Positions 10,638 to 22,491 of a DNA stretch of 64,000 bases are shown piece after piece. The DNA is taken from positions 223,436,659 to 223,500,658 of the forward strand of contig CM076846.1 in NCBI GenBank assembly GCA_039519185.1. Reading direction: 5' to 3'. The notes beneath the pieces were generated by a model. It was not told the origin of the DNA, searched no databases, and was given only the letters and a program-made list of their open reading frames with translations. A program made the translations under genes and the position numbers. Position 1 is the stretch's first letter. Every line of letters begins with the position of its first letter. The stretch is from Astragalus membranaceus (lineage: Eukaryota; Streptophyta; Magnoliopsida; Fabales; Fabaceae).

Positions 10638-11012
10638 TGTTATGGTAATAATATCACTGATATTTGCACCCCCTGCAAGACCCATTTATCAAGCAGCCCA
10701 TATCCAGAAAATATAAACCCAATCAATCAAACGGTTCAGATATTTCTACAAGATCTGATGGTTCAGGATCATCAAAGCAAACTCAACTCAAACTCTATAA
10801 ATACCACGTTCCATGATCATTAAATGCAGGTAATTTCTCCAGCAACATTGACTCATTAAAATACTGACTTGAGCGTCGGAGTATTCTTGCAGGTACAACA
10901 TCGCCATCTCAAGATCGACATCGTCATCTCAAGATCGAGCATCACTGATCAAGGACAACATCTACCAACTACATCAGACCATTCGTAAGGTCGGAAGTAC
11001 GGTACAAAACAC
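10638..11012 (+). repeat. RE2 3' LTR
   Basis: It starts TGTTATGG directly after a G-rich polypurine tract and ends in CA near 11012. It contains a TATA box, TATAAATA, at 10796-10803. The right border is approximate, since the 5' LTR is not available for comparison. Confidence 0.6.
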
Positions 11013-11788
11013 ATGGTAAGAGGCTTTTTAAATAGATTATTTATAGATTTTTTTTACCTAAAATTCTTTTAAAAAGGATTTTGCTTTGTCTATTTAAAAA
11101 AATTAGTCTTGTCGGAGCTTGATATTGGTCTTGTAGTGTGACCTAATTTCACCCATAGTTACTTAAGAATTTTCAATTTATATTTATAGTTTTTTTAGGG
11201 GGAAGGGGGAAGTGCTGTAATTAAATCAGGGTGGGGCATTTAACAATCCCCAAAAAACAAAAGGAATATAATTTGGTGAATCATGCGCAACGACGCCGTA
11301 TAATCCAAGAATCCACAATTGTGCTCTGTAGCGTTAAACCAAGAATCCACAATTGTGCTCGGTGCGTGCTGGCTCGGGTTCTCCGTCGTAGTCGACTTCC
11401 ATACGTACCCTCTTCTTCTTCTTCTCACTGCTCTTAAGGTTCGCTCTTTTCTTCATATCTCCATTCTCTTTAATCCGTTAATTCCTGCCGCAATTTCTAA
11501 TTAGGTTTTGCTCTATAACATCTTTCTATTTAGGTTATGTATCTCTATGATTTTATTTTTTACTTCACATGTATATATTTTTGGGGATTTTCGCATATCG
11601 TGTTGTTCTTCTTGTGCGTTTTTTTGTCTCTCAATCATGTTTTTTATGTTTTGGATTCTATATTATATATATCCTGTTAGTTATGCTTTTAATTTCATTG
11701 CCAATCATCACTTGTCAGATTATGAACATGCTCATAATTGTAACTGTGATGGTATCTGTGACGTGTTTGTTCCTTTAGGTTACTTGAA
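11013..11788 (+). promoter_or_regulatory. Upstream region and 5' UTR intron of the FLX-like gene
   Basis: A noncoding first exon appears to end at 11438 (donor AAG|GTTCGC) and to resume at 11779 (acceptor TTTAG|GTTACTT), so the 5' UTR has an intron of about 340 bases. A pyrimidine tract (TCTTCTTCTTCTTCTC) lies near 11410. Around 11305-11360 a 22-base segment starting CCAAGAATCC occurs twice in direct orientation. The transcription start is not determined. Confidence 0.5.
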
Positions 11789-13584
11789 ATGGCATCAAGA
11801 CACCGTGTTCACAGAGAACCCCCACATTCCCGAAGGGGGTATCCACCTGAAGGGCCTTATGCTCGTGGCCCTCCGATGCCACGACCACCTATTCCTCCTC
11901 ATCCAGCTCTGTTGGAAGAGGAGCTTGAGGTACAGCATGCAGAAATGCGGAGGCTAGTGGCGGATAACAGGAGGCTGATTGATGATCGGATGGCGTTGCA
12001 GCGAGATCTTGCAGCTGCGAAAGAGGAGCTTCACCGCATGAATCTCGCTATTGGTGACATTCGTGGGGAACATGAGATGCATTCGAGGGAGATTGTTGAG
12101 AAAAACAGGAAGTTGGAATCTGACCTTAGGGCAACTGAGCCATTGAAGAATGAAGTCATACAACTGCGTGCTGAAGTTCAGAAGCTTAATAATATTAAAC
12201 AAGAGCTTTCGGGGAAGGTTCAGTCGCTCACACAAGATGTTGGAAGGTTACAGGCTGATAATCAACAATTTCCTATGATGAGGTCTGAAATTGATGGGCT
12301 GCATCAAGAGCTGATGCGTGCCAGGTTTGTGAAACGATTGCTAACAGGGTTTCCATTTTTCATCTTCAACACCCTTTGTGATAGGTGGTATTTCTGCTGA
12401 TAATTACCATTTTGTTTTCTAGAACCATGGTGGATTATGAAAAGAAGGCAAACATGGAGTTCATGGAACAGAGGCAGTCAATGGAGAAAAACATGGTTTC
12501 CATGGCCAGAGAAGTTGAGAAACTCCGTGCTGAGCTTGCTAGCATGGATGGCAGGCATTGGGGAGCTGGTATGTCTTGTTTGTTATATTGTCCTTTGCAG
12601 ATTTTATTATCCTTCAATACACAACTCCTCGTGTATTTATTTGCAATATGACTCGTGAGAAGAATTACAATTGTACAATTTAATGAAATGACCTGAATAA
12701 CTGGAAAGCCATTTAATAAAAAGACCTGAAAGAAGTCACGTCTTCTATTATTTCAAAGCCCTTAGTATTGTCCTGAAAGCATGAGTTTCAGTAACTGATG
12801 TGACATAATATGCAAATATGATGTGTTTCTTCAAATTCGAGAAACAGGTAAGGCAATATATCATATATTACGTAAATATTTATATTTATTTTTAAATATG
12901 TAAAAAAGATTATTTAAAATTTATCTACTTGTGATCAACTTAAGTCAAGACCCAGGATTTCTCTAAGTTGTTTTTCGATGATTTTGAGGAGGGCTAGAGT
13001 GTAGCGTGCTCTATAATAACTGGAATTGAATTCATATCTTGGATTTGAGTAGTGGTACTTTGGTGGTGGTATCCCACAAGGTGTATATGTAGGGATATGC
13101 CCAAAATATGGATACGGAACATCCTATGATTAATGGTATTGGATACAGTTGTGATTATGATTTAGACAAATTATCATTCTTGGAGTATCTGTGCTTCATA
13201 GACCGAAGATGAAATCATCAATCATTTTTGAAATGCCAGCCGACCCAGCCCGACACTTATAGTTTCAATTTACTGTGATATGATTCTTGTTCTTCTGTCC
13301 CCTTTCTTTAATGCCTGATTCATTCATGAAGGCGGGCCTTATGGAACAAAGTTTGGTAGCCCAGAGGGGGGTTATCCACCTCCATATGCAGATGGATATG
13401 GCGTTGGTGTTCACCTGGTAAGTGCTTTCCATAATTTACAGCTTTTAGACTTCACATTTAATTTCCAAGGTTTATTTTATTTTCTTGTGCCACTGTTTAG
13501 GGTGCTGCAGAGAAAGGTCCTCTTTACGGGGCAGGTGCCGCTTCAAGGAAAGTTTATGAGAAGCCTCGTGGGAATCGTCGTTGA
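11789..13584 (+). CDS. FLX-like coiled-coil protein
   Basis: I read four coding exons: 11789-12324, 12423-12568, 13332-13417 and 13501-13584, in frame and giving 283 residues. The protein starts MASRHRVHREPPHSRRGYPP and has a Pro/Arg/Gly-rich head (to about 40). A long heptad-rich coiled coil follows (about 45-225; EEELEVQHAEMRRLVADNR, LQRDLAAAKEELHRM). The tail is Gly/Tyr/Pro-rich (GGYPPPYADGYG, YEKPRGNRR). This architecture matches FLX (FLOWERING LOCUS C EXPRESSOR) and FLX-like proteins. In Arabidopsis FLX acts with FRIGIDA to promote FLC expression; the role of paralogues outside Brassicaceae is less clear. All introns are GT-AG. The exon 4 acceptor is GAAG|GC rather than CAG. It appears intact. 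Confidence 0.85.
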
Positions 13585-14129
13585 ATTCAAGTGATTGATG
13601 TTGGTGATGAAGAAAGCCTTGCCATCACTTTGGCTCTGTTAGCCGAGTGCTGAGACTGAGTTTGATGCCCTATCGTGTATGCGTGCCATGTTAATGGTTA
13701 TTTTATTTGGTATTCTGGATATATTGTTAATTCTAAATTGGCATATGTAGGTTTTACTGATGCTTTACCTTTTTTTAATTGGAGAAAACATTGCTGCAGT
13801 ATCTTTAAGTTTATAACTTAGTATATCGGAATTATTCAATTTATCTATCTTCCTATGATACATATTTTATGCTAAATTGATTATTGTGCTTTTTGGCTGG
13901 TTTTTATTATTTCTTCTGGGTTAAACATGTTTTCTATTGCCATTGGTCATGAGTTGGAACCCAGCATTGCAAACTTGAGATTCTTTAGCTCCCATGTGTT
14001 TATCATGTGGGCTGAAGTTCAGTATATGATGGGTTTAGAAATATTAGAAGACTGAATACATATATTATATTTCGATTGTTGTTGCCTGTGCTCTTGGTTA
14101 AGGTCCCAATAATATACTGTAAGGGTGGT
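13585..14129. other. 3' flank of the FLX-like gene
   Basis: AT-rich sequence presumed to include the 3' UTR and polyadenylation region of the FLX-like gene. I see no ORF or repeat worth naming. Confidence 0.4.
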
Positions 14130-15005
14130 TAAAACTAGGAAGCCGATGAGTGCGTATAGTGATCACTAGTGCAAAAGATGAGACATGAATAAAGAGCAGC
14201 TCCCGGAAGGTTTCTAGGCTGAGGGATACACGAATGCATCAAATTCATATCGGATTGAAAGGGATTGTGGGACTGTGTGCGTATTGGACTTTACAACCGA
14301 AGGAAAGCTTAGAAGAATTGATTGGTACTATCTATACCAACTAGATGCATTTTCTTTTTCGGATTACACGACTTAGGAACTCTAATGTCAAGTGTGGTTG
14401 ACTTGAGTTATCTTAGGATTGGTAACTTTTTGCAAAGTTTTCCCAAAAAGCATTTAAGTGAGGACTAAGCATGCTCAAAAGACTTATGTTGGTTTTTTTG
14501 GGACAATCACAATCCGAAAAGCAGCCGGCTCTTTACGAGTACTATTAGAGTTAGACCTATCCCAATACAGTGTGGTTTGGGAATGAACTTGGCACGTGAC
14601 ATTCGGGAACTGACCAGGTAGAGAGTGATTGACGGGGCAAAAGATGAGGCATGGACGCGATGCGGCCTCTGGCAAACTTCTAGGCATGGCAAAGAAACAT
14701 GTGAATGGATTGAATTGACATCAAAATGAGAGATCTAGAGAGTGTGGGTATGATATTGTACCTAAAATGGAAGGCTTAAAAGAATTGATTAGTATTACCT
14801 ATACCAACAAAAGGTGAACATTTTTTGGGAACCCATAACTTAAGAACTCCAAGGTTAAGCGTACATGATTTGGAACAAACTTAGGATATGTGATCTTTTG
14901 GAAAGTGTTTCTAGGTAGCTTGCAAGTGAGGACAAAACCTATTGGAAAGGCTCTTGTTGCCGTGTGGGAGTAGTCATCACTCCAAAAAGCAACATGATGT
15001 TACAA
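14130..15005 (+). mobile_element. Decayed Cassandra-like TRIM with 5S rRNA-like segments
   Basis: Two direct copies of a roughly 467-base unit are present; for example AAGAATTGATT lies at 14312 and again at 14778. Each holds a 5S rRNA-like stretch (about 14367-14452 and 14827-14913) with recognisable box A-like (AACTCCAAGGTTAAGCG) and box C-like (TTAGGATATGTGA) parts. Copy 1 ends in a worn iMet-like primer site (TACTATTAGAGTTAGACC, compare TGGTATCAGAGCC). Copy 2 ends TGTTACA followed by AGTGGT. Cassandra TRIMs are known to carry 5S sequence in their LTRs. Borders are approximate and both copies are heavily mutated. Confidence 0.6.
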
Positions 15006-17334
15006 GTGGTGTTGTTCAATATGTCTTAAAGATTATGGATGTGTGATTTTGGAATTAGTCTTATTAGTGGGTATTCTTAATCTGTCGGAGGAGTCACCAC
15101 ACTCAGAGGAACTCAAAGAATAATTTATTTTACATTATACTTTCTGATTTACTGCAGTGAACAAAATGAGGTGTTGCATTTTTCCTGAAACTGGAGTATT
15201 TTTTTAGGATAGAATGGAAGATCGAACTTTGCAACTATTTGTCAGATTGGATAAAAATTGCTCAGGAATGGTGGTGGCGTTGGTACCTTGTTTCATTTGG
15301 CAATATCCATCATAGACCTGCAACAGGTAAAGGAGGCATCGCGTACAAATTATTGGGAAGACGAATTTCAATGACTTGTGTTACTAAAAGCTGCTGTGGT
15401 GTATGGATATATAGGATGCCAACGCTCATTTCTTGGAAATTAAGTTGCAAGCTCTCAATGACAAATGGTTTTTATGTTGTTTCATTTGCCGGAAAATGCA
15501 AAAACTCATTTTTGGAGTCAATAAAGGTACCTGCGCAGGATGTTTAAGTTTTGAAATATTCAAGCATTCTTCGTTCCTTATTTTCTCTGCAAAGTTTTTG
15601 ATGATGAATGCCGCTGCTTGCTGGGAAGGAGGGTGGCTGGTATAAGTCTGTTACCTTTGTTTGGAGGTGGTGTTTTCGTTGGCAGATTTGCTTTGCAAGT
15701 TGTAACAGTGTGTGGTAACTTATATTTTCCAATTGCGATAATCTGGCACTCTGTTATGTTTGTTGATTGAGGAAAACCAGAAGTATGGCAAATGTGGATG
15801 GATAGATACCTGTGTAAAAGTACTTTGCACCTTGTTCTTAAACACAAATGTTTAGTTAGACCTTTGATGCTCTAATTTGGTAATTGCTATACCAAGATTG
15901 AAGTCAGCTACAAGTTATTATTGTACATTGTACATGAGAAGCTGCTGTGGTAAAAGTGGTATATTTTCCCCAGCGAGATGACTGCTATAGGTCTTCTATT
16001 GGTTTTGCAAACAATTTATTTGAGATGGACCATAAATTGGCCAATCTGAAGGTAGATGAGATGTTAGAGACAGGCTTTAAATCTTCCTTACTATAGGATT
16101 TAAAAGGGATATTATGACTTATGCACCCTTTTTAACCTCAAAAATCAACAGAGGGAAATAGAGAAATGACTGTTTGGTGGTATTGTTTCTCATACCACCA
16201 TAAAGTTTCCGGTTCTTTATATTGATTGAAGTTCTGGTACTTCATTGGTTAATGCATCCTACATACTTGAAATATCATTGTTTCTCATACCACCATAAAG
16301 TTTCTGGTCCTCATTGATGCAAGATTGTCCTGCAAATGTGCCCAACACTAGAATTTAAGGGGGAGATTATGAGTTTTATACCTGTTTTATTCATGAAAGA
16401 GAGAAAACTGTTTGGTAGTGTTGTTTCTCATACCATCAGTGCGTTTCTCTGTACTGATTGTGGTATCAAAATCTTGTTGGTCAAGATGTCCATGATATGC
16501 AAGATACTCCTATGTTGCTCGCATCACTGTGGAATATATGACGAGAACTTTCTGGACCTGTGGTATGTCTGAAGCCAGCTGTTGATCTGAAGCTCATAGG
16601 CAAGTATTCCGCTTCTCTTTATCAGTGTCAATGATGTTACAATGTAGAACTTGCTATTTACCCTGCTGATTAAAATAATGTAAGGTTTAGTTTTCTGCTT
16701 AATACGAAACTTAATTGCTGCACACCTGAATTAGGATACAAGGTTAGCTCATCTTCTGATTTTGTTACTAGCAAATCAGAAATTTCAGGATAATGGTTTA
16801 GATTTTAAAATCACAATTTAACTTTGAGTGATAGTAGTAGGACAGTATTACATAGCCATCTATGCATCCTACCTAAAATCTTAAGAACTAAGATCTTCTA
16901 GAGGCTGAAATGATCAGATGGATTTGGAGCTGTCTGAAGTTGTACTTACATATTTGTTGTTCCCATAGGTCTCAGTTTCATTTGGCTTCAAATATGAGCA
17001 GAAGAAAATTATAAATCTTGATTTTTATGTGTAACAAATCAGGTCAACAACCAAATCATCCAGTGTTGTTAATTCCTTCTGGATTGCAGGACCACCCCAG
17101 TAGTTAACTTGGATGCATTTAAAGCTAAATTGAGTGCTTGCATCTTATAAGTTGAATTTTTTTCCAGTGGTGGCTTCAGTAGACTGGTTACGATTGCTTC
17201 TTATATAGCAGAATCTGGAATTTTGGAGAGTACCTTGTTGAAGGGCATTAAACTGGGGGCTAGTTTATAATTATTAGTTGTTTTTATAGGAAAATGTTAG
17301 TGGTTAGTAATTAGTTTGGGGGAGGGGGAAATGT
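15006..17334. other. Intergenic, no gene seen
   Basis: AT-rich sequence with only short, unconvincing ORFs. A short repeated phrase (GTTTCTCATACCA) occurs near 16185, 16282 and 16424, suggesting local duplication. It may include old transposon remains that I cannot classify. Confidence 0.4.
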
Positions 17335-17424
17335 TAGTTCCCAAGATTTGAACCTTGGACCTCCTTCTTCAAACTCCTTCATTTCTCTTAGCTCGCCAAT
17401 TGAGTTACCTTCTTGGGACTCTTA
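17335..17424 (-). mobile_element. tRNA-derived SINE head
   Basis: On the minus strand a box A-like TAACTCAATTGG and a box B-like GGTTCAAATCTTGG are correctly ordered and spaced for an internal RNA polymerase III promoter, starting GTCCCAAGAAGG. The sequence does not fold as a functional tRNA. It looks like the 5' head of a plant SINE or a tRNA relic. Confidence 0.45.
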
Positions 17425-19944
17425 TTAGTTATTTATTACTGCAGACTTGAACATGAATTTCAGGTACAACTTGAAATAAACTCGATTATGAGAGTATAGA
17501 AGAAAAGACGGGAAGTCAGTTTCCCTAGTGATAAATGGTATTGGGAATTTGGGATACCTATAATGTTAATCTGGTTTCCAGCTAGATTGGAAAGTATCTG
17601 TATTCATTTCTTTTTAGCAATTACTTAAGCAAATAATATTATGGGTCTTGAGGTTAATAGTAGACTTTGCCAGGGTGATGGATGGTAGCAATCTGGTAGG
17701 TTGCTTATCTAGTGCTCATACTCATTTAAGATTTGTATAAATGGTCAATAGTCAATTTATTTTGTTTTTCTATTTCTATATAATATGGCATTAAGAAGTA
17801 TGTTGTTTCACTTATCTTTTATGATGTTTTTTCATGGATATTTTTTCTGCTGAACTTTATTTACATATTCACAAGCAAATTACTCATTTATTTGTACCTA
17901 ATCTTGTATTTATTATGGCTGCAGATGAAAGGCTGGGAATCTGTTTGGGACTGAAAAGTAAGGACAAATGCCCACAAACGTCTTTTGACCATAATGCTTT
18001 GAGATTTTGTGGAACACCAGTAGGTTCTTTATTAGTTCAAAAGGCAAAATAGGACGAAGCTTACTATGGGCGAAAGACAGATAGGTCACTGCTGGAAGGA
18101 TGCATTTTACCTGGCTGTGAGGGATACAGATAGGTCACTGCTGGAAGGATGCATTTTACCTGGCTGTGAGGGATAGTGACAACACAATAGCCTGCCTTTG
18201 TTGTGTTGATCGTTTAATTGTGACATTGGAAATGATCTAATGGTACTGTGGATTGTTTGAAACATACTAACGTCGTGAAATGTTCAGTACAGACCTCAAC
18301 GGACTTGGGATTGTCATACTCTGTTGATTCAGGTTGTTCTCCTTGACATCTACCCATCTGATAGCTTCTCAACAATTGAGAGGCTATTTACTGGCATATT
18401 TTGAGGGTGATTAATGTCTATTCTGATGGTTTAGTTGAGCTTGGTCATGCTTCTTCCAATTCTTAAATTTTCTTCACCGTCTACCCCCCCCCCCCCTTTT
18501 CTCTGCCTTGGATTGATTGCACTTGACTTGCTTTTGATTGCATGATTGTGGTTTATGTGTCATTTGACTTTGATTAGATACCCAAGATTTATTTAGAAAA
18601 TCGTGTGCAAGGGATTTGTGGTGAGAGGACCATTTGTATTAGAGTAAGATAAATTAGTTTTAACTATATAACTATACATGGATAATCAATACAAGTTCTT
18701 AATAGTCATTGTTGTAAAAAAATTGTGCTTAATAGTGTTAATTTTTATAGGGCATGAGACTAATAGTGTTAATTGTTTACATGTTAGCATTTCATTATTG
18801 AAATTGTCAAAAAGTGTCGCAAACCATTGGTAATTAATGGTAATGAAATGTGAAACAATCAATTAATTTCACTAAGAAAACTGTTAGAAACACCCTTTAA
18901 TATGTTCTTTTTAATAATTCCTCTTATGTTTTTTGTGGTTACCGTGTATTATGTTTTCTTTCTAATATGCTCTTATTATGATTTATTAAGAAAATACACA
19001 AAAATAACAACAGAAAATAAACAGAATTCAGTGTCGTGTATATTTTTGGTATAATTGTATGATTTTGTTCTTCCTAGAGCAGTAACATACTCTCAGCACT
19101 TTTTATTGTCAGAGAGTGTTGCTAAACATTACAAATATATTTGTATGAAGAAACGATCAAATTGATAAGTGTCATATGTTTTTCATGTTGTTTCGTGTTC
19201 ACTAAAAAATTCTTGTTAGATAGTTGAACATATCCGATTGTTAAAGAAACATTCGGCATTTTCAATCGTCTTGTTTTTTTGTGTGAATGATGCATTTGCA
19301 ATTGTCAAAGATTCTTGTTAGATAGTTGAACATATCCGATTGTTAAAGAAAGAAATTTCAGGTATAAAAAATTAACGTCTTTTGAATTATTATTTTTTAA
19401 ATTTGTAATTTGGATATTTGATGAATTCCAAATGACCTAGGCCCACCAACAAAACGACCCGAGGAGGAAAAAGGACGACTCCTAAAGCACAATACAATAC
19501 AGAAGATTAAACAGTTGTAAATACAAATTGTCCCCTAGTCTAGGCCCACCATCAATCACGTAAAGAGCATTATTGTAGTAGAAAGGGCAAAAACCATAAT
19601 TTGTATGCCTCCAATGCCAACCACCAACCATGTGATTTGTAAGAGATTGTGCTATATTGCAATAGTGCCATCAAAATAGTGTCCCGCAACTGTCTTCCAT
19701 GCTACTGAAACAACAACTAGCGGCTTCCCATATGTTTCGATACCACCACAATAGCAAACGAATTGAATGTTTCTATGCTTTCTATATAGCTTCAAGGCAA
19801 CCTAGGGGAAATTTAGCCAGCATAATTATAAGATTTTCTACCCCACTTAGAAATAAACCACCTCCAAGATAAAAGTTTGATGTGGTTGACGGTAGAAGTT
19901 AAATTAGCAACAACCTCCTTCAAAGATTATCTTGTTCCTTGAAT
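17425..19944. other. Intergenic with local duplications
   Basis: A tandem duplication of about 55 bases lies at 18070-18176 (GATAGGTCACTGCTGGAAGG twice). A run of 13 C lies at 18484-18496. Segments at 17923-18080, 18635-18720 and 18749-18775 recur in diverged form at 33755-33905, 33934-34015 and 34493-34520. A 60-base block starting GATTCTTGTTAGATAG is partly repeated near 19211 and 19309. No gene was recognised; the 72-residue ORF at 17834-18052 lies partly in the duplicated segment and has no known domain. Confidence 0.5.
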
Positions 19945-21062
19945 TAGGACTGGACATCGGGCGGTTTCGGGCCCAAAACCATCATTCGTCGAAAACCGCG
20001 GTTTGAGAACACAGGCCCATTTCCGCCCATATTTACTTTCGGATTGTGCGGGTTCGGATCTGCGGGTTGGACGGGTAAAACATTGGGTAGGGGCGGGTTT
20101 GGATCTAGAAAGGTTGAGGGAAATGAACAAACAACAAGAGTGGGAAATGAACAACAACAAACGAAAAAAGAGTTAAGAACAACAAAAATGAATTACATGA
20201 CTTCCATAAACACAAAAGAACACACATTTAAGAACAAGAAACTGAAACATCACATAAAAATACAATCTTTTTGTACAAGTTAAACAGACAAACATACAAA
20301 AAGGAAAGATCTTAGACACATTACGCCTTCTACCGTCATCTATTCTTCATTTTCAAAAGAAACGCAACATATTGAGCAAGTTTACAAAAGAAAACATTGT
20401 AGAAGAAGATGCCAACATGGGCTCTATAACAAACGACACATGCAGAGAAAAAGCTTGTAACTTGAGAAAGATCTAGAACAACAAAATTGCTTAGATCCCC
20501 TTTTTATAGATTCGCCGCCGTCGTCGTCTCAGGAACAACCTCATTATTGTCGCCGTCTCATGAACAGATTCTTCGTCGCTGTTGTTGCTGGAATAGATTC
20601 GTTTTCGTTGCTTGATGGAATGGATGGATTCATTGTCGTTGCTTGAGAGGATGAAGTAACCACCAACACTATTTTATGGAAACTGAAGCAGAGAGAGAGG
20701 AGGGGGGAAGAGTGAGAGCGCAGAGTTGAAAAAAAATTGAGAATAGTGAAAAAGTAAACTTTTGTGTGTGGTTAAAGAGAAATAATTGAGGGATTTGACA
20801 GGTCTTTCAACCTTTTCAAAACAAAATAAATGCAATAAATATCCACCACCAATTATCTTTGTAATCCGTGTGGAATAAAGCGGCGGTGGCTATTCATTAA
20901 ACATTAATAACGGGCGGTTACGGATTTCAATGGTTTACTTACCGTTTGAAACTGATCAGTCAAATCCGCCGATCCGTGACCCGCGACAACCCACCCGTGT
21001 TCTTTATTTTCAATGCGGTTTCATCGGATTTCGGGCGGGTGGCCCAAGTTTGTCCAGGCCTA
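19945..21062. mobile_element. hAT-D: non-autonomous hAT-like element
   Basis: It is 1118 bases with a perfect 8-base target duplication CCTTGAAT (19937-19944 and 21063-21070). The termini are TAGGACTGGAC on the left and GTCCAGGCCTA on the right. Subterminal arms are rich in GGGCGG and CGGGCC words. An 8-base duplication with such ends fits the hAT superfamily. There is no transposase. The interior holds a degenerate GTCGTCG/TTCGTTGC-rich stretch near 20510-20650. Confidence 0.8.
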
Positions 21063-22491
21063 CCTTGAATGCCAAATTTCCCATAGCCATCCAGGTGTTT
21101 TATTTTTTTCAGCTTCCTTCCTTTCAGACTCAGTCCAAACCGCATGAAATGAGTCGGGGTCCTGGCACTGTTGAGATGGTATACCCAACCAAGTGGAAAA
21201 TTTGCTCCCACACTTAAGAAAATGCAGCTGCAAAAGAAGTGGCTCGCCGTTACACAACACTGGTTATGCTCCAGCCGTATTACTCTGCTTAAACTTTTTG
21301 CGCGTAGGCAAACGGTTAATTAGCAACCTCCATGACAACACTGCTACCTTCGTGGCACATCACATTTCCATATTTGTTTACACACCCACATGTCAGGCCA
21401 TCTACGGGGCTAACGGTGGCAAAAGGTTTAAAGGTTAATTTGTAGACTGTAGGGATTTTCACAAAGCAAACACCACCCACATTCACGCATTGATAATCGA
21501 GAACTTGACCCATTGAATTGACCCGCTCCAAATCATCCAAACACTCACTATGGGTTCGTCGAGCTACGACTAGGTCGCACGTTTGGGAGTGTAAGTTACA
21601 AAAGACAAGAAGGAAGAAGAAGTGTGAATCACAAACAAAACCCAAAAAAGCAGCACACGTATATCCATATCTCCTTTCAGCACTTTCTTCTTTCATTTAG
21701 CAGGCACATTTCACCCTCTGTCTTTAAAAAAACCAACATGTAAGTAACGGTGTTTTGGGCTTTAGTTTTTGGCCTTGTATTATGGCCCATTGTTGTAAGT
21801 GCTAATGCAAAATCATCATGTAATGAAAAATATGCAATGAGTTTTTGCCAAACAAGGGTTTTGGTTACACAACACATGCTGTACTCCCACTTTGTACTTT
21901 TTTTCATTTTAGCTAAAATTTAGAAAATCAAGAAACCATTTTACTACCAAAAAATTTCTCCACATACCCTCATCTCTCTGCCCGTTAATTCTCTTTGTGT
22001 TACTAATTTTGTTCCTATATTGAAAGAGTGTGCTGCACCACGCACTACCAAGACAGTGAAGTACTCTTAAACGGTCTCATATTTCTTTCTTGCCACGAAT
22101 GGCCTGGTAACGATATCCTTCTTGAATTATTTATTTGAGAGGCTATTGTGTTTATTTTAGTATGGGATTAGTTCAAGAGTTTTTTGTTTTTAATTTATAA
22201 TTTCATGAAGAAAACAATCTCATTCTAGGTGGATAGAGAATTTTATTCAATAGAAAGGTCACAACTCACAACTATGGAAAGGTGAGATATCCTAACAACA
22301 ATGTAGAGTAATCAATACAAGTTTTGGTAGAAAAATTAAGTCACCTGACTAATACCCTGGTTAATACCAAAAAATCATATAATTAGTTGATGCCAGTCAG
22401 TCTGAGTTGGATTAGCAAAGGCCAATCGGTTAGTTATCTGATTATGATTTTTTCCTACATTTATTAAGATTCGTCAAACTTTGTACCGGAG
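21063..22491. other. Intergenic, no gene recognised
   Basis: No confident gene. A minus-strand reading frame at 21316-21696 (126 residues, Cys-rich in places) has no domain I recognise and no clear context. It was not called. Confidence 0.35.

Larger units (their letters stand above)
2237..11012 (+). mobile_element. RE2: 3' remnant of a Tat-like Ty3/gypsy element, split by RE3
   Basis: The remnant consists of an antisense extra ORF (2409-3426 plus 9569-9821), a noncoding stretch, a polypurine tract (ACTTGGGGGGCCAC, 10624-10637) and a 375-base LTR at 10638-11012. The PPT and LTR orientation make the element plus-strand, so the ORF is antisense. Extra antisense ORFs between pol and the 3' LTR are known in Tat-lineage elements. 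No gag, pol or 5' LTR is in the window. RE3 inserted later at 3427-9568. The left limit is set only by RE1. Confidence 0.6.

Noticed and set aside
14367..14913. Functional 5S rRNA genes
   Set aside because: Both 5S-like segments are strongly mutated and sit in TRIM-like units with primer-site remnants, so they are not expressed 5S genes.
21316..21696. 126-residue minus-strand ORF as a host gene
   Set aside because: No recognisable domain, no supporting splice sites or context; length is within chance for this much sequence.
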